Source: Telmatactis stephensoni | Lineage: Eukaryota > Cnidaria > Anthozoa > Actiniaria > Isophelliidae | NCBI GenBank assembly: GCA_029948255.1 | Contig: JALIZF010000971.1 | Span: 54,540 to 118,539, forward strand | Direction: 5' to 3' | Length of the DNA stretch: 64,000 nt | Shown: in pieces, positions 29,051 to 40,210 of the stretch | Position numbering within the stretch: position 1 is the stretch's first letter | Layout of the letters: each line of letters starts with the position of its first letter | Notes under the pieces: generated by a model | The model's input: only the letters and a program-made list of their open reading frames with translations | Told to the model about the DNA's origin: nothing | Databases searched by the model: none | Translations under genes and position numbers: made by a program

Positions 29051-30307
29051 ATGGAAAATGAATTTCCATGCCTGGTTATCCTGTGTATTTACATAACGTC
29101 ACCTATTTATTGTTCACAAGACACCTGTCCAGTTGTACGATATACTGGAAGCTTTGACTCTACAGACCACGTGAAGAACCACGCCCTCCTAGGACACTCC
29201 TACAAAAACCTATCTACTGAAATCATCCAACAATGCTTCAGTGTGTGCGTCCGAGACTGTAGATGTGTGTCCTATCAAATGAGTGGCACACGATGTGAGT
29301 TGGTAGATGAGAACAGACAGACAGCTCCTGACAGCTTTAAGCCAATGTCTGGGTACATATACTTTGAACTCAAACAGGAGTTGAAAAATAAGGTAAGGAT
29401 TTGTCATGGTGAGCTAGCCATGCCAATGTTTTATCAATTTTTCTGACTCTTTAATGTTGTAAAATTGCATAAAACAGTAAAATCATGCACTCATTTATTT
29501 CAGGGCGTTGGATGTTCAAGTCAGTGTAACAATGGATGCTGTCGTTCCTCACAACTTTGTGAAAATGGAGGTACTTGCATCGAGTTGTGTGAAAACGTCA
29601 CACGCAAGTTTGAATGTCAATGTTCAAGTGCATTTACTGGAAGAGTTTGCGAATATCCTCTATATTGTCTTTCATATAAATCCATTCAATTATCACAGCT
29701 TTATCCCATCTATCCATCTAACACTGCATTGAATGTGTACTGTGACGTGTCTGAACCAGGAATGGTTTGGACTCTCATTGAGTCATTTGCGTTATCACAA
29801 AAGAATAAATACAGAAAACAGCCTTTTCATCTTGATTTTCCTGTCAACGAACAGAATCTGAACTGGGCTGACTACCGTCTGTCACGCTCGGTCATGCAAC
29901 ACATCAAAAGTCACGCCACTCACTGGAGAGCTACTTGTAACTATGAAAAGGACGGGCTGAATAAGACTGACTACGTAAGAGGTGTTCTGAGTGATTTGGA
30001 TATTCTGACGTATAAAGGTGGCCACACGTGTGCTCGTGTTGAGTATGTCAACGTGCGAGAAATCGACTGTGAAAACTGCACAACCCACGTTAGGCAAGAC
30101 AGCATACACCTCTTCATTGACAGCATTATGGGGAAAGTCATGTCATGCGATATAAATTTTAAAAATGGGAGAGTTCGTGATAGCAATAATGGTCAATATT
30201 GTGATTATTTTGGTAACTACTTTGCAGTTAACCCAGCTCATCGATGTTCTTCTTCTTCATCCTCCACCACACAGTGGTGGCTTGGTCAGTTGTGTAAACC
30301 TTATTAA
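29051..30307 (+). CDS. Copy E: secreted PAN-EGF-fibrinogen-like protein with altered ends
   Basis: Exon 1 29051-29392 and exon 2 29504-30307, with a 111-bp intron; 381 aa. At the position of the family's usual ATG (29058) a one-base deletion in the signal-peptide codons puts that ATG out of frame. An upstream ATG at 29051 (or 29024) opens the correct frame and gives MENEFPCLVILCIYITSPIY, still a hydrophobic leader. PAN, EGF and fibrinogen-like parts are intact. A second one-base deletion at the end replaces SAV with QLCKPY-stop, adding a cysteine. CDMTSEPG is shortened in frame to CDVSEPG. Loop 1 is IDSIMGKVMSCD and loop 2 GRVRDSNNGQYCD. An AATAAA hexamer follows at 30334. Confidence 0.8.
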
Positions 30308-30442
30308 CACGACAACCTTTTTATAGCACGGATAATAAATTATCGTGTAAACAAAAAAATATATCGGCACGTCTTTCTTAAAATTGATGGCACATGGACC
30401 TGTTGCAAAGGTTATCCAACTGTTGAAATTTGTATTGAGAAA

Positions 30443-30950
30443 CAGGGGCGGATTTAGGGGGGGTGCAGGGGGTACGTGTGTACCCCTCCTGAGACGACTT
30501 TAAATCCTTTTTAACTCTTGTATACGCAGTAGCGTAGAAACGAGTTATTGTAGTGACCCGAATATGCAAATGTGTCACTCGCTCGCTCATAAAGGTGTTA
30601 GCAGATCGATATCTAAACGGCGACCGATGTAGCACAAAGTAACCACGAAGTATTTACCGTATGTTTTCGGATCGTTAATATACGTCGATCGCTAAAGAAT
30701 TATTCGATAGAATAGCACTGGAATATACATACATAGGGGAAGTTTTTTTAAAAACATAATTACTTCTCCAACTGCAAAGACGTGCGGACTTTCACGCACA
30801 TGTCTGAATACACGAGTTCTCCACAGGGAGCCTTTGATTTCTCAATGTTTTTCCAAGATATCCTTTCGGCAGTTTCCAATGTATATGATGGCGCAACCCC
30901 TCCTGAAGACGGTGCACCCCCTTCTGAAGATAATCCTGGATCAACCGCTG
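30443..30950. mobile_element. Non-autonomous hAT-like element (tentative)
   Basis: The left end CAGGGGCGGATTTAGG and the right end, whose complement starts CAGCGGTTGATCC, resemble hAT-type CAGGGGCGG termini. GTACCCCTCCTGA near the left end and ACCCCTCCTGAAGACGG near the right end are direct relatives. No clean 8-bp duplication is visible and there is no transposase frame. Confidence 0.4.
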
Positions 30951-31091
30951 AAAAACGATGATTTAGAAGACGGCAGTGTACCGATAATCTACTATAGCTA
31001 TTGAAGGAGCAAACATTGCACATATTATCAAAACCTAATATAAGTAGCTGATTTGCAGTTCTTACATTCTTACAAGATCGGGTTTTTTGCT

Positions 31092-31144
31092 GTTTGTTTG
31101 TTTGTTTGTTTGTTTGTTTGTGTGTTTGTTTGTTTGTTTGTTTG
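31092..31144. repeat. (GTTT)n microsatellite
   Basis: About thirteen GTTT units with one GTGT interruption. The long open frame on the minus strand is only this repeat read as KQTN. Confidence 0.9.
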
Positions 31145-31994
31145 GTACTCATTCAGTATAGGAATACGGTAGCACGAATAATTAATTGTCTTTTTATATT
31201 AAATAAGACCAATAAAACTTACTTGATCACAAACAAACCTAAGAATATTAAGTTCCGGATTTCTGCATTTATTAAATCAATATTTGCTCGTTTAGTTCAT
31301 CTGGTAAACAGTGTAGTCCTCTTCTTAAGAAAATGGAACGATAAGCCGTGAATACACGGAAGGCATGATTGCCCAAGCGAAATTTAGATTAATCTCCAGT
31401 TAAAATTCAAAAATGATGGACCTAAAATTTCAAATTTACTAGCAAAAAAACACCAAAACTCTTCGGAATTTCCTCGTCTAACTGAATCTGCGCGAATATT
31501 CACTATTTAGTGTATGAATGAACTGATTTACAGCTAAAACGGATGACGTACAACATTTACGGGCTCAATGTTGGAAAAATCCAGTAAATGTAGCAAGTAA
31601 TAGTGATACAAACATTTTTCGCAAAACGTGGCTTTTTCACTCTATTTGATAAAATACATACTAAACAAGAGCATAAACATTAAACACATTATCAGGACAA
31701 TGGTTGTCAAAAAGTTGAAAACAACAGGCCTGGAGCGAAGCTCAATTGTCACAGGCCATAGAAACAAGGAATCCTAGACGACTGCGATGAAGTTGACGAA
31801 ATTGAACAACGACAGCCTTACCGGCCTAGCCTCAGAGGATGTAATTCAGAAATATTTCTGCTTAAAATGGCCAGTAACTCCAATCAGTGTCCAATGCTAG
31901 TCTGCTGTAGTCCTATTCAACATACTGGATTTGATTCTCACTGCTTCTGCCTCGATCCCGCCATTTCCTCAAACGCTTTCATATTCCATTAAAT

Positions 31995-32325
31995 GTCAAC
32001 AAAATAAAATAAAAATAAATAAATAACTGTTTATTTAAGTGTCCAAGTCTTCTAGCGCTTGCGCACTAATTGAGGGACACTGTACTCTCACACTCACTAC
32101 CTCTACATTAAATATTTTGCAAATAATCACTCGACTCACATGTTGATTTTTGCTGAGGGAGGAAAAACCAGAGAACCCGGAGAAAAACCCCTCGTGGCAT
32201 GGTAGAGAACAACACATCAAACAAACTCAATTCACATATGATCCAGGCACTCGAGCTGGGACTCGAACCTGGACCATAGCGGTGAAAGGCCAGCGCTCTA
32301 ACCACTCGGCCAACGATGCCACCCA
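31995..32325 (-). mobile_element. tRNA-derived SINE, minus strand
   Basis: Read on the minus strand, from about 32321, an A box (TGGCCGAGTGGTTAGAGCGC) is followed 40 bases on by a B box (GGTTCGAGTCC). A body with CTCCGGGTTCTCTGGTTTT comes next, then an AATAA-rich tail around 31995-32030. The first 80 bases look like a Ser/Leu-type tRNA, but the 3' acceptor stem does not close well, so a SINE is preferred to a functional tRNA. The paralogous spacers lack it after GTCAAC. Confidence 0.65.
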
Positions 32326-34141
32326 AACATGCCAAACATGCCAATCTCCGGTCATAATGACCAAAGGCAATGTTTTATGAACATGAACTCTTTCTCCAAA
32401 TGCCAAATTACAATTGAACTAGCCAAGGAAATGATTCTCCATTACCAGAAAGTCGGCCATCGTGGTCTTGGACCATGATTGCAGATCGACGTCGATCACC
32501 GACCCTAGGGACTAGCACTGCAAAAAAAAAAAAAAAAAAAAAAAACTCAAAAACTTGAGTACATCCACAGTAACTCACTTATCCGAGTAAGTTTACTCAG
32601 TTATTTGAGTAAATGAGTACCCTTTACAAATAGATGAGTAACTGCGTACCACTCATGCTCATGAATTTATTCTAAATTGCACTCAAAACATTGTGATTAC
32701 CTATACAAAAAACCGAGCTGTGAAAAGGTGAGTTATCGATCAGAACAAATTATATAGAATTTCAATTATATACAGATAGACTAATGTGTATAACTTCGGT
32801 TAGGTGGTCTATTATCGAGCTTTAAGTCTACCTTTATCCAATTCAATCCATAAAAAGAAGACTTGCCTTTACAGTTGAAAAATTACGTTGCTCTACAAAT
32901 CGCGAAAAATTACGTTGTCTCTACAAATCGCGACACAACTGAACAAGTATTTCTATTGATGAGCAGTTCAATGAGCTACAAACGCCAGTAACGTCTGTTA
33001 CAGACTATTTCCATTTTTGTTTTGTTTTTTGTTTCGTTTTTCAAAGTTTAGGGTAGAATAGACAGAGTGCTGTTTCTTTGTGTGGTCACGTGTGTAGCTC
33101 AGTGTTTGCAGCTTTTCTTTAATAAGAATACTTGCGCAATTGTCTCGTGTTTATAGATGATAGCATACAAACGTAGACTCATGTAAATTACAGACGACTT
33201 CAAAACGTTTTCCAAAACGTCTATAAGAGAGGCTAGACAGAATAGCGTTTCTTGCGTCAGTAGCGCAGCCCCTATAATTACGGATTATTAAATATTTACA
33301 TGTTACCATATGACTTACGTGCTAGTTGTTTCGTTTTATATATAGTATGCTTACAATCAATGTATAAGTCTGAACTGTATTGGCTTACCAACATCAACTA
33401 CCCTAAAACGTAACCAATCCAATCTTTTCAAAAGGAATTCCTGCAGTGGATAGAAAGATCATCGTCGTGTGAATTATTAAGTCTTTGTTCTTGCTGTAGG
33501 TGTATTCAATACCTACGACAAATTATAAAAAAACATTTTCGCAGACAGGAAATCTTAGATTACCATCATCTGAAATGAGGTAATGACAAAAATGTTTCGT
33601 TACTTTTATTTTTGATGATTAGTTCTTATAACCTTAAAATTGTTTAAAATTTGATTGTATTTTGAATGTAAAAATCACCTGTCTGATACGTATGTTTCTA
33701 CTATAGGTCAATTTTGATTATTCAATATATATGATACCTCAGAGTAACTTTAATCAGGGGAAAATTACTAGTAATCTTCCCCTGCTTTAATTCATAATTA
33801 CAGTTAAGTGTAGAATTTTCCTCTTTATTGCCTAAAAACTGAGATTTTCCTTCTTCTTTGATAACTTGTTAATTTGATTCTCGTCTCTTTCGCAAAAACA
33901 CGTATCTTCGGAGACATCGAAAATAATTCTTATGAAATATTACAACACTTTTTAAATAATATAAGATTTTTCACTATTTATCACAACTTTTTTCAGTATC
34001 AGCACTTTGCTTTTAAGCACCTTGAATGGAATTCCTTAACATTTCAGATATGCAAAAATTGAAACATGCGACTTTGATGTATTCAGTTCACAGGCCGGCT
34101 ATGTCAAATAATTCAAGATTTTTCTTCGCTATTGATGGAAA
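32326..34141. other. Duplication-unit spacer upstream of copy F
   Basis: Contains a 24-base A run (32522-32545), then blocks shared with the spacers of copies D, E and G, including the segment inverted before copy E. No gene. The promoter of copy F presumably lies in the last few hundred bases. Confidence 0.45.
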
Positions 34142-35356
34142 ATGAATTTCTATGCCTTGGGTATCCTGGGTATTTACATAACGTCACCAATCAGTTGTTC
34201 ACAAAACACCTGTCCAGTTGTAAGATATAAAGGCAGCTTTGACTCCAAAGACCACGTGAAGAACCACGCCCTTCTAGGACACTCCTACAAGACCCTATCA
34301 ACTGAAATCCTCCAAAAATGCTTCAGTGTGTGCGTCCAAGATTGTAGATGTGTGTCTTATCAAATAAGTGGCACACGATGTGAGTTGGTAGATGAGAACA
34401 GACAGACAGCTCCTGACAGCTTTAAGCCAGTGTCTGGGTACATATACTTTGAACTCAAACAGAAGTTGAAAAATAAGGTACGGATTACGATCTAGTCGTG
34501 CATGTGAATGTTTCATCAATTTTTCTCTTGATTATTGTTGAATTGTGCATAAGAGCATAAACACTCATTTCAGGGCGTTGGATGTTCAAGCCAGTGTAAC
34601 AATGGATGCTGTCGTTCTTCACAACTGTGTGAAAATGGAGGTACTTGCATCGAGTTGTGTGAAAACGTCACACGCAAGTTTGAATGTCAATGTCCAATTG
34701 GATTTACTGGAAGAGTTTGTGAATATCCTTTACTTTGTCTTTCATATAAATCCATTCAAAAATCACAGCTTTATCCCATCTATCCATCAAACACTGCGTT
34801 GAATGTTTACTGTGACATGACGTCAGAACCAGGAATGGTTTGGACTCTCATTGAGTCATTTACGTTATCACAAAAGAATAAATACAGATACAAGCCTTTT
34901 CATCTTGATTTTCCTGTCAACGAACAGAATCTGAATTGGGCTGACTTTCGTCTGTCACACGCTGTCATGCAACACATCAAAAGTCACGCCACTCACTGGA
35001 GAGCTACTTGTAACTATGAAAAGGACGGGCTGAATAAGATTGACTACGTAAGAGGAGTTCTGAGTGATTTCGACATTCTGACGTATAAAGGTGGCCACAC
35101 GTGTGCTCGTGTTCAGTATGTCAACGTGCGAGGAATTTATTGTGAGAACTGCACAACACACATTAGGCAAGACAGCGTACATTTCGTGATTGACAGTGGC
35201 AACGGATTTTATTTTTCGTGCGATATAAATTTTAAAACTGGAAGTGTTGGGAATATCTGTGACAATTTTGGTGTCTACCTTGCTGTCAACCCCGCTCATC
35301 GGTGTTCTTCTTCTTCTTCCTCAACTACACAGTTTTGGCTTGGATCAGCTGTTTAA
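34142..35356 (+). CDS. Copy F: secreted PAN-EGF-fibrinogen-like protein
   Basis: Exon 1 34142-34477 and exon 2 34574-35356, with the shortest family intron (96 bp); 372 aa, stop TAA. The signal peptide MNFYALGILGIYITSPISC, PAN/apple-like domain (CFSVCVQDCRC), EGF-like module and fibrinogen-like segment are all complete. Loop 1 is IDSGNGFYFSCD. Loop 2 is the shortest of the family, GSVGNICD, from an in-frame deletion that leaves both bordering residues in place. Ends TTQFWLGSAV like copy D, with which it also shares about 1 kb of 3' flank. Confidence 0.9.
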
Positions 35357-36567
35357 ACGGGCCCGCGGTATTTACACATATTATCCGTTTTCAAAACGCG
35401 GCACCCTTAATCTTGCTGGACCAACTTTTCGTAAGGCTCCTATTATAATCGTCGTGTAAAGACAAATGAAAGTATATTGATATCGAATTCAAGATATATA
35501 ATAGTGGTGCTTTAAAGGTGATGACGTCACGGCGGCCATTTTGGTTGAATTTCAACAAAAGATTTCTCAAAAGTATCTTTGTTCGCTCAACCAACATGGC
35601 TGCTACTCTTTTATATTTTGAATCTCACTGGAATGATTAAAAACCAGCAAATGGCGTTTGTGACAGTTGATCGACGTTTATATTGCTGGGATTCATATGA
35701 CGTCATTTTCAGTCTTGTTGGAATTTTCCACAGCCGAAAAACGAGTTTTCAATAGAATATTCTCTAGTTAAGAGCACATGGTGACCAATGTTTGATGACC
35801 ACTATTTGAGGCGATAATGAGATTCAACATCTATTTGAAACCCAGCAATCTTTGGACTAAAGATTAAAAAAGAAAAAAACAAAAGAAACAGTTCAGTTCT
35901 GGCCTCCTACGCGTGGGTACTACATCATTGGTCTAATTCCTGTGGCATCAGACAGGAAGAAGTAGAACCAAGGGGGCTAAGTTCAATTCGTGATTTCACT
36001 ATGCTTCTGTTTGTCATGTTAAAATAAAATACCGCTGACCATTGTACCAAGGAAACTCACCACATTAAAGGTACCACTGAAAATTGCCGCTCAGACTGTT
36101 GTCGTGTAAACGGACATAGAGGTGTGATTTAGGGCTGCCATGTCGCACAAAGTTGTCATGCCAATTGGCATGAGGCGTCGGCTTTGTTTACACCAGCGCC
36201 GGAGTTTGCGATCTAATGTAAATGGTATACCTCCCAAGGAGGATCGTATAAGCTCCGTTCTCCCTGTTGTAATCGTACGAAAAAGGAAGCATTCTGATCT
36301 GAACGAATACTGGATAACGATGTTCTTATGGCGCATGGTGACCACTGCACTTTGAGCGAGGATGTACCGACGCGTTCCTGCGTTTGAATTTCTTCCCGAT
36401 GCGTAATGTTGAGTCCGCATTTCTGCCTAACACGGAAGTGTCATTGTCAGCGGATAAATATCCAAAAGAACATGAAGGCGTTATATGCGAACCGCACATA
36501 TATATACAAACAAAACAAACAGATGTGCTTACAGGTCTATAGTTTTTCTTCTAAACTAATGGAAAAC
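35357..36567. other. Duplicated 3' flank of copy F
   Basis: Homologous to the DNA after copy D, with an extra internal segment at about 35.76-36.15 kb that is absent there. No gene; short open frames are not preserved between the two flanks. Confidence 0.4.
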
Positions 36568-38001
36568 TAGACGCACCCGTGCGTTCACTCGTGCCCAGGT
36601 GAAAGCGAGCCCAATATCGGCTTAAAAAAGACATTTACAGGCTCGTAACATGGTATATTTTCATCTCACTGATCCCGGGTTTTTACGGAAATTTTGATTC
36701 CTGAGCCCATATTTTTAGAACTTTTTGATGCCGGATCCTTGGTGCAAAAAACTGAGCTGATCCCTGATCCTGACCCAATGTCCCTGATCCTCGATCCCAC
36801 CCATTTGATCCCTGAGCCCTGGCCTCTGATCCCTGATCCTGGCCATAATGTTGAGCTTGATCCCTGATCCCATATACCATGTTACGAGCCTGCATTTAGC
36901 TGCTGCTAGGGTAAGAGCGATATCGGCATGGAGATAATAATCTTTTTAACAAGACGATCCTCGAAGCGTACACTGATTGCCTGTAGTGCAGCCAGCGCAG
37001 TAGTAAAGACCTTTATTGAATCGGCTCACTAAAAATAAAGAAATAAAACTTTGCTAAGCCCAGCAACTTGAAAAATTGAAGCTTGCCTTGTTGTCGATCA
37101 ACGGATGATGCTATTTGCTCGTCAGCAGCTACCAGTATGGCCTTTGGCCTTCTATTATCATGGGTATTATATATCTCACATGCAAAAATATTACCTGCGA
37201 ATACACCAGTTTATTAAGCTTTTTATTTCACTATACATCTAAATTGTTTGCTGTAAAGACTTCTACGTATACAACGGCGTTTTTGACACAACAACAAATC
37301 GTGTATTTTTTCGTTCATATATGAATAAAAGACATTACGTGACCAAACGCGCCAGGTCAAATAGAACCCGGCTAGTTCCACGGAATAAAAATATAAATGG
37401 TCTGGTCCATAATTTCGATATTAAAATTCAGTACAAAACCCTCTCAAGATCTCTTGAATGCTTGAATGAGGAATATAATTGACTTGCTTCTATGTATGTT
37501 CGTTTAGCAACATGTAGGATGCGAAATTCGTAGATTTAAATTTCCAGCCCAAAGGAAACAGTCCGAATCGCGAGAGCTTCGTTTCAAGTACTCCATTTAG
37601 AGATTGATATTTGGTCAAAATATTGAAAATCAAGGTCCAAATAACAGCCCATTCTGAAGCTCTTATAAGTGTGTAGGTATATCTCGAGTTAGAGCTCCAC
37701 TTTACATTGTTTTACTGCTGGAAGAGCCTGTCTCTGAAAGCTATTTTGTTGTCGTTGTTGTTGTTGGCCATCTTGAATTTCTAAAGTTCCTCGGACTTGC
37801 GTCCTCTACGAAGAGTTCGCTGTCGCTCAAAGGTGATGAATGAAGGGCATTGTTTCTTACGCTCTTATACCAATCAGGAACTACAACACGTGACCGATTG
37901 CGCAAGAATAGCCTTTTCTCGAGACGAAAATCAGAAAAAGAAACATTTGAAGTTTATAACTCGCCGACGGTTCCCGGGCTATGGCCTGGGCGCGAGTAAT
38001 T
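36568..38001 (-). mobile_element. Non-autonomous Helentron-like element, copy 1
   Basis: Read on the minus strand it starts ACTCGCGCCCAGGCC and ends GCGTCTAG. The related copy at 40211-41168 is in the other orientation. Subterminally, before the hairpin-forming ACGCAC/GTGCGT and the CTAG end, lies the complement of the 5' terminus (GGGCACGAGT). This gives asymmetric terminal inverted repeats. The target is TT. The empty site, beside the copy D flank at about 25.70 kb, reads GGAAAATTAGTAAG. No transposase. A 255-bp palindromic element is nested inside it. Confidence 0.65.
36638..36892. mobile_element. Nested 255-bp element with GATCCCTGA repeats
   Basis: Terminal inverted repeats CAGGCTCGTAACATGGTATA and its complement; CATTTA flanks both sides (36632-36637 and 36893-36898). 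The interior is made of repeated GATCC(C)TGA units. Inserted into the Helentron-like element around it, so it is younger. Confidence 0.75.
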
Positions 38002-40210
38002 AGTAAGAGTGTCAAATCTCAAAATTATATATAACTCAACGGGCTAACATCGTAAACGTAAGTAAATTTAAAATCCAGACTATAATCAAAATTGCTAGTT
38101 AAAATTAGTTAAACAGTAAAGTTCAGTAGCATCCTATATGTCAGCCAATAAAAAGGCTTTATAAGCCTGAACCCTTATCATGGCATTTCACGCCTACTCT
38201 TCCAGAATACGTTTCGGTAACTATAGCTTGATTTGTTATGCATGCTAGTTAATATAAGTTTACCGTTTATCTATCCTGTATCCAAAATCCAACGACTAAA
38301 GTTTGGCTTTAAAACAACCCTATATATGGGATTCAACCAAATAAACCAGATGATGAAGTTTATAATCGAAGAAACAACGCTGGAAATTCTCAGCGAAATT
38401 ACAAAAATACACCAACTACAGTGTCAGGAAAATGGTCGTCACAAAGATGAAAATGCAGCAGGCCTGGAGCGAAGCTCAATTGTCACAGGCCATAGAAACG
38501 AGGAATTCTAGACGACTACGATGGAGCTGACGATATTGAACAACGGCAGCCTTTCAATACTATTACAGGATGTAACTCATCAGAATTACTGCTTCAAATG
38601 CATGACTAACAACTCCGGCAATACTAGGCCGTTGTAGTCCCAATCAACATGCAGGATTTGGTCCTCAAATGCATAACTTCAGCTTTCTGCATTTCCTCAA
38701 GCGCTTTCAACTGAGTCAATTGAATGTCAACATGCCAATCTCCGGTCATAATGACCAAAACAATGTTTCATGAATATGAAGTCTTTCTCCAAATGCCAAG
38801 TTACATTCAACATGGGAAATGGTTCTCCATTGCCAGAAATTCAGCCATTAGAAAGAAGACTTGCCTTTGCAGCTGAAAAATTACGTTTTCTACAAATCGC
38901 AAGTATTCCCACTGATGAGCTGTTCACTGAGCTACACACGCCGGTAACGTCTGCCTCAGACGATTTCCTTTTTTTTTCAAAGTTTAGTATAGAATAGACA
39001 GTGGTATTTGTGTGGTCACGTGTGTAGCTCAGTGTTTGCAGCATTTCTTTAATAAGAATACTTGCACAATTGTATCGTGTTTACAGATGATAGCATACAA
39101 GCGTAACATCAAGTTGTAGGCGATTTCCAAAACGTTTTCCAAAACGTCTATAAGGGAGGCTAGACAGAGTGGCGTTTCTTGCGTCGGTATGGCAGCCTCT
39201 ACAATTACCGATTATTAAATATTTACATGTTCCCATATGACTTACCATGATACTGGTTATTTTGTCTTAGATATATATAGTACTTCAATCAATGTATTCA
39301 TAAGATCTAAAGTGTATTGGCTTACTAGCATCAACTAACCCAAACGTACCAATCCAATTCTTATGCTAGCTAAACTTAGCTAGTTGTTTTGTTTTATATA
39401 TAGTATGCTTCAATCAATGTATTAGAGGGATCTGAACTGCATTGGCTTACCAACATCAACTACTGACCTAAAACGTAACAAATCCAATCTTTTCAAAAGG
39501 AATTCCTGTAGTGGATAGAAAGATCATCGTCGTGTGAATTATTCAGTCTTTATTCTTGCTGTATAGGTGATTCAATGCCTACGACAAATTACATAAAAAC
39601 TTTCGCAGACAACATCGAGGACATTTTAGATTACTATGCTGATCTTAAATAAGGTAATGACAATTTTTCCTTCTTCTTCTTCTTTTTTTTTTTTTTTTTT
39701 TTTTTTTCGTGATTAGTTCTTATAACCTTAAAAATGTTTAAATTTGATTGTATTTTGAATGCAAAAATCATCTGTCTGATATACGTATGTTTCTAGTACT
39801 ATAAACTACAGGTCAATTTTGATTATTTAATTTATAAGATACCTCAGAGTAACTTTAATTCATAATTACAGTTAAGTGTAGACTTTTCCTCTTTATTGTC
39901 TAAAAACGGATTTTTTTCTGGTTTATGATAATTTGATAATTTGAGTCTCATCTCTTTCGCAAAAACACTTATCTTCGGAAACATCGAAAATAGTTATCAT
40001 GAAAAATAATTACAACACTTCTTAAATCATATAAGATTTTTCAGTAATTATATATCTTCTCTATGAGCTTTAGCTCGACTTGTTTTTTTACCAGCACTTT
40101 GCTCTTAAACACCTTGAATGGAATTCCTTAACATTTCAGATATGCAAAAATTGACGTCATTTTTGAAACAAACGACTATGCTGTACTCAGATCACAGGCT
40201 ATGTCAAATA
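38002..40210. other. Duplication-unit spacer upstream of copy G
   Basis: Closest to the spacers of copies E and F, without the SINE or the AAGGCCT element. It includes a local tandem repeat of the GTATTGGCTTAC(T/C)A segment (about 39.26-39.49 kb) and a long T run near 39.69 kb. No gene. Confidence 0.45.

Noticed and set aside
30760..31152. 130-codon minus-strand ORF starting KQTNKQTHKQTN
   Set aside because: Its N-terminus is the (GTTT)n microsatellite and the rest crosses repeat DNA.
32240..32321. Functional tRNA gene on the minus strand
   Set aside because: A and B boxes are good, but the acceptor stem does not close and the sequence continues into a SINE body and AATAA tail.
36091..36420. 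109-codon minus-strand ORF after copy F
   Set aside because: The homologous flank after copy D does not keep the frame.
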